Assembly: GCF_947493125.1 (NCBI RefSeq)
Contig: NZ_CANLQB010000004.1
Coordinates: 124,001-188,000 of the forward strand
Length of the DNA: 64,000 nt
Source: an uncultured Roseobacter sp.
Lineage (GTDB): Bacteria; Pseudomonadota; Alphaproteobacteria; Rhodobacterales; Rhodobacteraceae
Reading direction: 5' to 3'
The notes beneath the pieces were generated by a model. That model made no database searches. It was not told where the DNA came from and worked only from the letters and a program-made list of their open reading frames with translations. Position numbers and translations under genes: made by a program. Positions 45,561-52,858 of this stretch are shown here, piece after piece (the stretch's first letter is position 1; each line of letters opens with the position of its first letter).

Positions 45561-46649
45561 ATGGACCGTCGTTCATTTCTGAAGACATCTGCATTGGGCG
45601 GCTCGGCCGCTGCGGCCACGACGCTGGCTGCACCCGCGATTGCCCAAGGCAACCGCGTTCTGACTATGGTCACGTCCTGGCCCCGTGGGTTTGCCGTGCT
45701 GGACGACGCCGCGACCTACTTCGAAGAGATGGTGGGGGCGATGTCCGATGGCACGCTGACCATCGACAAGAAAGCTCCGGGCGAGCTTGTTGGCGCCTTC
45801 GAAGTGTTTGACGCCGTCTCCTCCGGTCAGGCCGATCTTTATCACTCCGCGGACTACTACTTCATCGGTCAGCACCCGGGCTATGCCTATTTCACGGCTG
45901 TTCCCTTCGGCGGCACAGCGCAAGAAGTGACCAACTGGTATCACCACGGCGGCGGCCATGAGCTGCACACCGAGCTGGGTGAGATCTTCAACCTGAAGTC
46001 CTTCATCGCCGGTAACTCGGGCTCGCAGTCCGGTGGCTGGTTCCGCAACGAGATCAACTCGGCGGCCGACTTCAACGGCCTGAAATTCCGCATGCCCGGT
46101 CTGGGCGGCAAGGTGCTGGGCGAACTGGGTGCCTCGGTGCAGAACATCCCCGGCGGCGAGCTCTATCAGGCGTTGTCGTCTGGTGCTCTGGACGGTCTGG
46201 AGTGGGTTGGTCCCTTCGCGGACGAACGCGCGGGCTTCCAGGAAGTGGCGAAAGTCTACTACACCGCCGGGTTCCACGAACCGGGCTCGGCGCTTGCCGC
46301 GGGCATGAACCTCGACGTCTGGAATGACCTGTCGCCAGCGCATCAGGCGATCATCTCCAACGCGGCGATGGCCACCACGCACACCCAGCTGGCCGAGACA
46401 CTGGCCAACAACGGTGCCGCGCTGGCCCGTCTGCAGGCACAGGGCGTGAAAACGCTGCAGTTCCCGGATGATGTCTGGGATGCGTTTGGTGCGGCCTCCA
46501 AGACCGTGATGGACGAAAACATGGGCGATGAGCTCTTTGCCAAGATCCGCACCTCCTTTGAGGAATCGCTGGCGCAGAGCTCCGACTGGCTGCTCAAGTC
46601 GGACGGCTTCTACGTGGCACAGCGCAATCGCGTGCTGGCCAACGGCTGA
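45561..46649 (+). CDS. TRAP transporter solute-binding protein (TakP-like, alpha-keto acid type)
   Basis: 362 residues. A Tat-like signal (MDRRSFLKTSALGGSAAAA, cleavage near AIAQ) is followed by a DctP-family periplasmic binding protein. Blocks matching TakP are GGWFRNEINSAADFNGLKFRMPGLGGK, shown here only as split motifs FRNEIN and GLKFRM, and LDGLEWVGPFADE. TakP binds pyruvate and other 2-oxoacids through the Arg of FRNEIN/GLKFR, so a 2-oxoacid is the best guess. GGGAGG precedes the ATG at 45561. First gene of the transporter operon; a hairpin follows. Confidence 0.9.
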   Translation: MDRRSFLKTSALGGSAAAATTLAAPAIAQGNRVLTMVTSWPRGFAVLDDAATYFEEMVGAMSDGTLTIDKKAPGELVGAFEVFDAVSSGQADLYHSADYYFIGQHPGYAYFTAVPFGGTAQEVTNWYHHGGGHELHTELGEIFNLKSFIAGNSGSQSGGWFRNEINSAADFNGLKFRMPGLGGKVLGELGASVQNIPGGELYQALSSGALDGLEWVGPFADERAGFQEVAKVYYTAGFHEPGSALAAGMNLDVWNDLSPAHQAIISNAAMATTHTQLAETLANNGAALARLQAQGVKTLQFPDDVWDAFGAASKTVMDENMGDELFAKIRTSFEESLAQSSDWLLKSDGFYVAQRNRVLANG

Positions 46650-46669
46650 TCAAACGAGCAAGATAGGGG

Positions 46670-46693
46670 AGGGGCTGCTGCGGCGGCCCCTTT
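46670..46693 (+). other. Hairpin between TRAP binding-protein and permease genes
   Basis: AGGGGCTGC pairs with GCGGCCCCT (one G-T) around loop TGCG, followed by TTT. Located 21 bases after the binding-protein stop. Such structures often stabilise the abundant upstream message and lower expression of the permeases. Confidence 0.55.
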
Positions 46694-46774
46694 CACCACG
46701 AGGGGCCAACGTGCCTCACATCCGGGCGACACCTTGCTGCGTGAGAAGAGGCGCGCAACAAGGGAGGGGGACAT

Positions 46775-47707
46775 ATGGAAAACGACGCAAGCGAAGCCGC
46801 AGGCTCACTGTCCGTCATTTTTGACGGCATTCTCTGGTTCTTCACGAACATTGGCCTGGCGTTCTACAACTTCTTCTATGCGATCACGCACCCGTCGCTC
46901 TGGCTCGACTGGTCGAACAAGGAAGCAATCATGCGCTTCGTCTACTATGGCGGATCGGTTGAGTTCTTCTTTGTGGTCTTCACCGCGGTCGTGATCATCT
47001 TTGCGGTGGGCCTGTGGCGCAACGGCTTCCTCTGGGGGTGCGTGCGCGTGCTGGAAGGCTTCGCCAATACGGTGGGTCGCTTCTTCGCATGGGCGGGACT
47101 TCTGATGGTGATCCAGCAGATCGTGATCGTCTTCATGCAGCGGATTTTCACGCGGCCCGACATCTCCATCGGCTTCGGCATTCCGCTGCAGTTCGACATC
47201 AGCTGGTTTGCGGAAGAGCTGAAGCTCTATAACGCCATGGTCGTCTGCCTCTGCATGGCCTACACCTTCGTGCAGGGCGGTCACGTGCGGGTGGACCTGA
47301 TCTATTCCGCCGTGGCCTTTCGCACCAAGAAGGTGATCGACATGTTCGGCGCCGTCTTCTTCATGATGCCCGTGGCCGTCATGATCTGGCTCTACGGCTG
47401 GTTCTTCCTCTGGCGGCACCTGATCGTGCCGAACCCCTCGGCCTCCGATACGCTCGACCGGTTGCTGACCAAGTCCCGCGCGCTGCGCTGGAACGTCGAG
47501 ACCATCGGCTTCAGCCCCAACGGGTTCAACGGCTACTTCCTCTTCAAGATCTTGCTCTGCGCCTTTACGGCCATGCTGTTCCTGCAGGCGGTTGCGATGC
47601 TCTTCCGCTCGTATCTGGAGTGGAAAGAGGGCCCGGAGAGCGAAAACAAGTACCTCGACCGCGACAGCTTGGGCGAGGGTGAAGAGGCCTATGAGGGCAC
47701 ACATTAA
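46775..47707 (+). CDS. TRAP transporter small permease, enlarged (DctQ/TakQ-like)
   Basis: 310 residues, against about 160-200 for a usual DctQ. The extra part is mostly N-terminal (about 110 residues with one or two more membrane segments: SVIFDGILWFFTNIGLAFYNF and GSVEFFFVVFTAVVIIFAVGLW). The core DctQ block is seen in VCLCMAYTFVQGGHVRVDLIY. The C-terminus is a charged cytosolic tail. It works with the large permease and the TakP-like protein. GGGAGGGGG lies upstream of the ATG. The large permease gene starts 42 bases after its stop. Confidence 0.9.
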   Translation: MENDASEAAGSLSVIFDGILWFFTNIGLAFYNFFYAITHPSLWLDWSNKEAIMRFVYYGGSVEFFFVVFTAVVIIFAVGLWRNGFLWGCVRVLEGFANTVGRFFAWAGLLMVIQQIVIVFMQRIFTRPDISIGFGIPLQFDISWFAEELKLYNAMVVCLCMAYTFVQGGHVRVDLIYSAVAFRTKKVIDMFGAVFFMMPVAVMIWLYGWFFLWRHLIVPNPSASDTLDRLLTKSRALRWNVETIGFSPNGFNGYFLFKILLCAFTAMLFLQAVAMLFRSYLEWKEGPESENKYLDRDSLGEGEEAYEGTH

Positions 47708-47749
47708 CGAGACGCCGCGACACACGCAGCGCAGTGAGGGACTGAACTC

Positions 47750-50104
47750 ATGTTTTTCGGACTAGACGGCGTCGAAGTTGGCCTGATCATCGTTTTCATC
47801 TGCCTCTTTGGTGGTATCCTCTCGGGCTTCCCGGTGGCCTTTGCCATCGCCGGTGCGGGGGTGATCTCCTTCGGGATCATCGCAGCGCTCGACAGCGCGG
47901 GGCTGCTGATCCACCAGGCCATTGACACCGGCAGCCAAGTCTATCGGGAGCTGGTGAATTCCGGTGTGAAACCCGATACCATATCGGTCTTCCGATACCC
48001 CGACTTGCCGCGCGTCGAACTGCCGGTCTTCCCGCAGGGGTGGGAGACGGCGCTCGACCGCAATGTCTCCTTCGTGGTGAACCGGATGAACGAACGCGTG
48101 CTGGCCGGTCAGTCCATTGAGACGCTGCTTGCCGTGCTGATGTTCGTGCTGATGGGCATCACGCTGGAACGCTCCAAGATCGCGAATGACCTGCTCACCA
48201 CAATGGCCCGCGTATTTGGCCCGCTGCCCGGTGGTCTTGCGGTGTCCATCGTGGTTGTGGGCGCCTTCCTTGCGGCTTCCACCGGAATCGTGGGCGCGAC
48301 CGTTGTGACCATGGGCCTGCTTGCCTTGCCGACGATGCTGCGCAACGGGTATTCGTCTGAGCTGTCCACAGGGGTCATCGCGGCCTCCGGGACCTTGGGG
48401 CAGATTATCCCCCCCTCCATCGTGATCGTTCTGCTCGGCACACTGGCGGGGGACCTCTATTCCGCAGCGCAGGAGCGCCGCGCCACCGTGGCGGGCTGTA
48501 CCGATGCGCTGACCTATCTGGGCGAACCTGCGGTGCTCTCGGTGGGCACATTGTTCCAGGCGGCACTGCTGCCGGGGATCATGCTTGCGCTGCTCTATGC
48601 GCTCTACGCCTTTGGCTATGCGCTGCTGAACCCCGACAAGGCGCCTGCGGTCGAGATGGGCAGCACCAACGCCGAACCGGTGACACGCAACGAGGCCTTC
48701 ACCTGGTTCCTCGGCGCGCCCCTTGCGCTTATTGTGGTCGCGATCCTTCTCGGCAACCTGAATGTGATCGGAGATCAATCCACCAACGTCTCTCGCTTCT
48801 CCGATATCGGAGAGGGGGCCTCGTTGCGAACCAATGTGAGCCCGGACTGCCAGGCGGCGATGATCGAGTTGCACGGGCAGGTGGCCTGGGACCAGGCTGT
48901 TGCCGAACAGGCCGCCATCAATGACGCGGGTGGTGTGCAAGCCTCGCGCGCGCTGTCAGAGGAAGAGCTGGTCGAGGCGCGGGCGGCCAAGATCGCCAAT
49001 GCGGCACCGATCGGAACCGGCGTCGCCATCATCATCGTGTTGACCTCGCTGTTCCTGACCACGGCGCGGGGTGTGTCGCCCTCCGCCTCGCCGCAGCCGC
49101 TGATCATCGGGGCTGTGGGGGCGATCCTGGTCCTGCTGGTCGATATCGTTCTGGTCGGTCCAGCCACGAGTGCCGGCACCATGGTGGCGCTGATGGCGCT
49201 GCCCTTCGCCGCGCTCATGTACGGGGTCGTGCATGCCACCAAGATCTGCGCGCGAAATGAGCTGATCCGGGTGGTCTTCCCACCGCTGGTGCTGATCGTG
49301 GCGGTGCTGGGCTCGATCCTGGGCGGCATCACCAACCCGACACCGGCCGCGGCCCTCGGGGCCGGGGGGGCGATCATGCTCGCCGCCTACCGCAAGCTCA
49401 AGGATCAGGATCGCACGCCCAAGGTGATCATCTGGGCGACGTTGGCGATCATCGTCTGCATCCTTGTCGGTATCAACTTCGACCTGCGGGTCAACAACGG
49501 CAATGCCGGATTTGAAAGCTGGTTTGCCTTTGTGGTGGCCTATGCCGCCTATCTCTATGCGCTCTTCGGACTGCTGTTTTCCTGCTGGGTGCTCTACACC
49601 TCGGGCGTGCTCAGCCCCGTGGTGCGGGAGACGGCGAAGGTCACCAGCATGGTCTTCACCATCCTGATCGGCTCACAGTTGCTGAACCTGGTGGTCATCT
49701 CCTTTGGGGGCGAACACTACATCCAGCAGTTCCTGAAGAGCTTCGACAATGAGTTCAAGGTCTTCCTGATCGTGATGGTCGTGCTCTTTGTGCTGGGCTT
49801 TGTGCTCGACTTTCTGGAGATCATCTACATCGTGATCCCCATCGTTGGGCCAGTGATCTATGGCGGCAGCTTCGATCCCAAATGGGTGACGATCATGATC
49901 GCCGTGAACCTGCAGACCTCCTTCCTGACACCGCCCTTCGGCTTTGCGCTCTTCTATCTGAGGGGGGTGGCGCCGAAGGAAGTCACCACGGGACACATCT
50001 ACCGCGGCATCATCCCCTTCGTGCTGATCCAGGTGGCGGGTCTGGCGCTTCTGTGGACGTTCCCGGGGATCGTGACGCTGATCCCGGATCTGATCCCGAA
50101 CTGA
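47750..50104 (+). CDS. TRAP transporter large permease, enlarged (DctM-like)
   Basis: 784 residues, against about 430 for a usual DctM. The N-terminal module has SGFPVAFAIAGAGVISFG. A conserved membrane stretch (GITLERSKIANDLL, FLAASTGIVGATVVTMGLLALP, SGTLGQIIPPSIVIVLLG) lies at about 135-245. The C-terminal DctM part (ILIGSQLLNLVVISFGG, FLVVMV-type helices, TSFLTPPFGFALFYLRGVAP) is intact. An insertion of about 300 residues (about 300-610) carries extra membrane segments and a soluble acidic stretch with one Cys (SPDCQAAMIEL). It should import the acid bound by the TakP-like protein using a sodium gradient. A hairpin follows the stop. Confidence 0.9.
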   Translation: MFFGLDGVEVGLIIVFICLFGGILSGFPVAFAIAGAGVISFGIIAALDSAGLLIHQAIDTGSQVYRELVNSGVKPDTISVFRYPDLPRVELPVFPQGWETALDRNVSFVVNRMNERVLAGQSIETLLAVLMFVLMGITLERSKIANDLLTTMARVFGPLPGGLAVSIVVVGAFLAASTGIVGATVVTMGLLALPTMLRNGYSSELSTGVIAASGTLGQIIPPSIVIVLLGTLAGDLYSAAQERRATVAGCTDALTYLGEPAVLSVGTLFQAALLPGIMLALLYALYAFGYALLNPDKAPAVEMGSTNAEPVTRNEAFTWFLGAPLALIVVAILLGNLNVIGDQSTNVSRFSDIGEGASLRTNVSPDCQAAMIELHGQVAWDQAVAEQAAINDAGGVQASRALSEEELVEARAAKIANAAPIGTGVAIIIVLTSLFLTTARGVSPSASPQPLIIGAVGAILVLLVDIVLVGPATSAGTMVALMALPFAALMYGVVHATKICARNELIRVVFPPLVLIVAVLGSILGGITNPTPAAALGAGGAIMLAAYRKLKDQDRTPKVIIWATLAIIVCILVGINFDLRVNNGNAGFESWFAFVVAYAAYLYALFGLLFSCWVLYTSGVLSPVVRETAKVTSMVFTILIGSQLLNLVVISFGGEHYIQQFLKSFDNEFKVFLIVMVVLFVLGFVLDFLEIIYIVIPIVGPVIYGGSFDPKWVTIMIAVNLQTSFLTPPFGFALFYLRGVAPKEVTTGHIYRGIIPFVLIQVAGLALLWTFPGIVTLIPDLIPN

Positions 50105-50112
50105 TACAAAAA

Positions 50113-50136
50113 GGGCGAGAGATCTCTCTCTCGCCC
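50113..50136 (-). terminator. Terminator between the TRAP operon and the small membrane gene
   Basis: GGGCGAGAGA/TCTCTCGCCC, a 10-bp stem with a four-base loop. On the minus strand it is followed by TTTTT, a full intrinsic terminator for the gene at 50169-50330; on the plus strand the hairpin can end the TRAP message less well. Confidence 0.8.
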
Positions 50137-50168
50137 GACATCATCCAAAAGATCGGTCTTTGATGTGA

Positions 50169-50330
50169 TCAGGACTGGCCCGAGAGCCAATGCGGACTTT
50201 TCACGCATAGTGTCGATGGACGGTGGGCAGGATCGTCTTTCAACTGCTCGGTTGCGCGCGCCCCGAGATAGCCCAGCACTGTTACAAAACCCAGCGTTCC
50301 GAAAGCGAGAACGGTTGCCAACATACCCAT
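50169..50330 (-). CDS. 53-residue single-span membrane protein
   Basis: MGMLATVLAFGTLGFVTVL forms one membrane segment and is followed by a short tail with a cysteine (STLCVKSPHW). GGAGAAAGAT stands 6-7 bases before the ATG at 50330 and a full terminator follows 33 bases after the stop, so the gene is a complete unit. Family not recognised; probably a small inner-membrane protein. Confidence 0.65.
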   Translation of the reverse strand: MGMLATVLAFGTLGFVTVLGYLGARATEQLKDDPAHRPSTLCVKSPHWLSGQS

Positions 50331-50484
50331 ATCTTTCTCCTTTCCAGTGGTGTGTTTCTGAAAAAGGATACGAGGCGTCGGTCTGGCTGGATCAAAAAAT
50401 ATTTTAAAATCAATAGCATACATTTGTATACTTGGATTTTCTGAAAAGTTTCAACACCGTATGGCCCGCCGGTGCGGCGTGGCC

Positions 50485-50739
50485 TCAGCGAAAAAAGATC
50501 ACGATGGCAGCAAAATAGGCGAAAAGGCCCCAGATGCCGAAGCTGGCGGCCAACAGAGCCAGCAGGAAGAGGGCGAGCAACACGCCACCGACCTCAGCAT
50601 AGGCACGCTGTCGGGGCAGGGTCTCGAGCCGCTCAAGGACCTCGCGGATGTCCTTGCGGCGCAGGCGGCTGATGACCAGCGCCGTCACCCGAAAGAGCAA
50701 CTTCTGCAAGGAGGATTTGGTGCGCGCGACGGTTTTCAT
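50485..50739 (-). CDS. Small membrane protein
   Basis: 84 residues. A basic N-terminal half (TKSSLQKLLFRVTALVISRLRRKDIREVLERL) is followed by a 33-residue hydrophobic region (VGGVLLALFLLALLAASFGIWGLF) that can span the membrane once or twice. AGAGGAG precedes the ATG. Downstream of bpt on the same strand; no known family. Confidence 0.65.
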   Translation of the reverse strand: MKTVARTKSSLQKLLFRVTALVISRLRRKDIREVLERLETLPRQRAYAEVGGVLLALFLLALLAASFGIWGLFAYFAAIVIFFR

Positions 50740-50794
50740 GCTCCTCTTTTACCAGCGATGGAGGTGCAGTCCAAGTGGGCGGGGCGAGCGGTTC

Positions 50795-51613
50795 TCAGCG
50801 CGTCGGGCGCGTGTCCGGCAAGTGGATATTCGCGACCTGCTCGGCGATGGGGTCGTTCGAGAGCGGATGCGTGTCGGCACTGAAATCGGCTGGATCGTTC
50901 ATCTTCTGCCAGCGCCCGCCGATATAGACCTCCAGCCCCGAGAACTTGGATTTGTAGCCCATCTTCTGGCTGCCCGGCACCCAATACCCCAGGTAGACAT
51001 AGGGCAGGCCCGCTTCCTCGGCGATCTTGATGTGATCGAGGATCATGTAGGTGCCCAGCGAGCGCTTAGGTTCGTCTGGCGCATAGAAGGAATATACCAT
51101 GCTCAGCCCGTCTGAGAGGACATCGGTCAGGCTGACGCCGATCAGCGCGCCGCTCTCTTTATGCGTGTATTCCACGACCCGGCTGCGGATTGGTGTCTCC
51201 TCAATCATCGCGGCGAATTCAAAGACGTCCATATCCGCCATTCCGCCCTCCGCATGGCGGCTGTCGAGATAGGTGCGGAAGAGCTCGTATTGCTCTTCGG
51301 AGGCCCAGGGAGAGGTGGCGCGGCGCGACAGGTCCAAGTTGCGGTTTGCCGTGCGGCGTTGGCTGCGCGATGGCTTAAAGGCGGAGATGTCGATGCGGGC
51401 ACTGAGGCAGGCCGAGCATTCTGCGCAGGAGGGGCGGTAGAGCACATTCTGAGACCGCCGGAAGCCCTGCTGCGACAGGCTGTCGTTCAGCTTGTCGGCA
51501 TTCTCTCCCTGAAGCGCTGTGAACAGCTTACGCTCCATCCGCCCGTCCAGATAGGGGCAGGGCTGGGGGGCAGTCACATAGAACTGCGGGGCGATGGGTA
51601 GCGTGTGGCGCAT
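50795..51613 (-). CDS. bpt: Leucyl/arginyl-tRNA--protein transferase (Bpt)
   Basis: 272 residues. It transfers an amino acid from charged tRNA to the N-terminus of proteins with Asp or Glu at position one, marking them for ClpAP via the N-degron route. The N-terminal ATE domain contains [14 protein letters not shown] and the cysteine motif [14 protein letters not shown]; the C-terminal domain has [20 protein letters not shown] and [20 protein letters not shown], split here into short motifs. Length matches alphaproteobacterial Bpt. Cytosolic. Confidence 0.93.
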   Translation of the reverse strand: MRHTLPIAPQFYVTAPQPCPYLDGRMERKLFTALQGENADKLNDSLSQQGFRRSQNVLYRPSCAECSACLSARIDISAFKPSRSQRRTANRNLDLSRRATSPWASEEQYELFRTYLDSRHAEGGMADMDVFEFAAMIEETPIRSRVVEYTHKESGALIGVSLTDVLSDGLSMVYSFYAPDEPKRSLGTYMILDHIKIAEEAGLPYVYLGYWVPGSQKMGYKSKFSGLEVYIGGRWQKMNDPADFSADTHPLSNDPIAEQVANIHLPDTRPTR

Positions 51614-51681
51614 CGGATTCCGGTCGTTTACAACCAGAAGATAACAAGAGCAGCGCTGGCCGCCAAGCCGAAGTTTAACGC

Positions 51682-52119
51682 TCAGATCCGCTCTGCGCGC
51701 CGGTTGATCATCACCGTCCCGAGCACGTGATCGGTCAGGCCCTTGCCGCGGTCCGTGGTGGCCATCATGACGATGGAAATCAGCTGCAGAGGGGCCATGG
51801 CACAGCTCACCGAGTAGCCCAGCGTATGGGCGAAGGCGGTGCCCGCATCGAGCGGCGTGCCATCGGGCCGGCGCAGCTCAATCGCGAAGAGCCGCATACC
51901 CCACGTGGCGGACCCATTGGCCAGCGTCACCATGCGGTAGATGAAGCCCACCACCAGAAAGAGCAACGGCAGAAAGAAGACCGCTGTGAAGAAGGTAAAG
52001 GGCAGGATCACGAGACAAGCCAGGGCGGTCACTACCGCATCGACCGCCCACGCCATCAGGCGCTTGAGCGGAACGTCGGTGTAGAAGTCAGGTTGACCCT
52101 GCGGATCGGGAAGCGCCAT
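51682..52119 (-). CDS. RDD family membrane protein
   Basis: 145 residues with about four membrane segments. The RDD pattern is present: [14 protein letters not shown] near the N-terminus, then [17 protein letters not shown] and a late [16 protein letters not shown]. Inner-membrane protein of unknown function; sits between bpt and DUF2852 on the minus strand. It ends 68 bases before the bpt start and may share a promoter with bpt. Confidence 0.88.
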   Translation of the reverse strand: MALPDPQGQPDFYTDVPLKRLMAWAVDAVVTALACLVILPFTFFTAVFFLPLLFLVVGFIYRMVTLANGSATWGMRLFAIELRRPDGTPLDAGTAFAHTLGYSVSCAMAPLQLISIVMMATTDRGKGLTDHVLGTVMINRRAERI

Positions 52120-52182
52120 CTGTCGTTTGCCTTTTGGTCGGTGTGATCGAAAAGGATGTGCCGGGTTGCCCCGGCACCATCG

Positions 52183-52599
52183 TTATGCGTCGGCGGTGGT
52201 GTCGCCGTTTTTCTGAGCGCGGTCGTTCATGAACTGGTCGAACTCTGCTTTGTCCTTTGCCTCACGCAGACGCTCAAGGAAAGCCTCGAATTGCTGCTGT
52301 TCGTCTTCCAGGCGGCGCAGGGTGTCGGCCTTGTATGCATCGAAAGCCGAATTGCCGCTGGGCCGCATGGCGCGCATGCCATGGCGCATGGAGGTCGATT
52401 TACGGCTGCAGGATGTGAACATGCGTTTGCTCCAGATCATGTAGAAGAGAAGGGCGAGGCCGATCGGCCAGAAGAAGACGAAACCAAGGACCATGGCAGC
52501 GATCCACGCGCCCTTGCCTTTGGAATCAAGCCAGTTTTCGGCGCGTGTGAACCAACCAGGCTGGCTGGGCAGAGGTGTGACTTGGGTGGCGGTGGTCAT
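52183..52599 (-). CDS. DUF2852 membrane protein
   Basis: 138 residues. A single membrane segment (AWIAAMVLGFVFFWPIGLALLFYMI, about 31-55) is followed by a helical region (LRRLEDEQQQFEAFLERLREAK). The KGAWIAAMVLGFVFFWPIGL block marks DUF2852; function unknown. Two inverted repeats lie at 52646-52722, upstream of its start, and may control it. Confidence 0.85.
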   Translation of the reverse strand: MTTATQVTPLPSQPGWFTRAENWLDSKGKGAWIAAMVLGFVFFWPIGLALLFYMIWSKRMFTSCSRKSTSMRHGMRAMRPSGNSAFDAYKADTLRRLEDEQQQFEAFLERLREAKDKAEFDQFMNDRAQKNGDTTADA

Positions 52600-52645
52600 C
52601 GAAGTGCCTTTCTGTTTGAGCTATGAAATCCTCGGTTGGTCCGGG

Positions 52646-52722
52646 ATGTGAATGTCTTTCACATTACATAGATTGGTATCGCGGCACCGCTCCGCAAGGT
52701 CTTATGTGAATGTTTTTTACAT
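52646..52722. promoter_or_regulatory. Pair of matching inverted repeats between DUF2852 and glnE
   Basis: 52646-52664 is ATGTGAA-TGTCT-TTCACAT (perfect 7-base arms, 5-base spacer). 52704-52722 is ATGTGAA-TGTTT-TTTACAT (one mismatch). The two sites are 58 bases apart start to start and share 17 of 19 positions. They are 47-123 bases upstream of DUF2852 and 137-213 bases upstream of glnE. Two copies of the same site strongly suggest an operator; the regulator is unknown. Confidence 0.7.
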
Positions 52723-52858
52723 TTTTTGAGAAAGTTGTTTGAGGTCAATGTTATAGGAGTGACCTATCTTGCCCGAAGCAAAGGATAAGAGCGCTCCACG
52801 ACCGATATGCGGTGATGGGGGCTAGGAGCTTCGGATCATCTATGGCAAAGCCTTTGAC

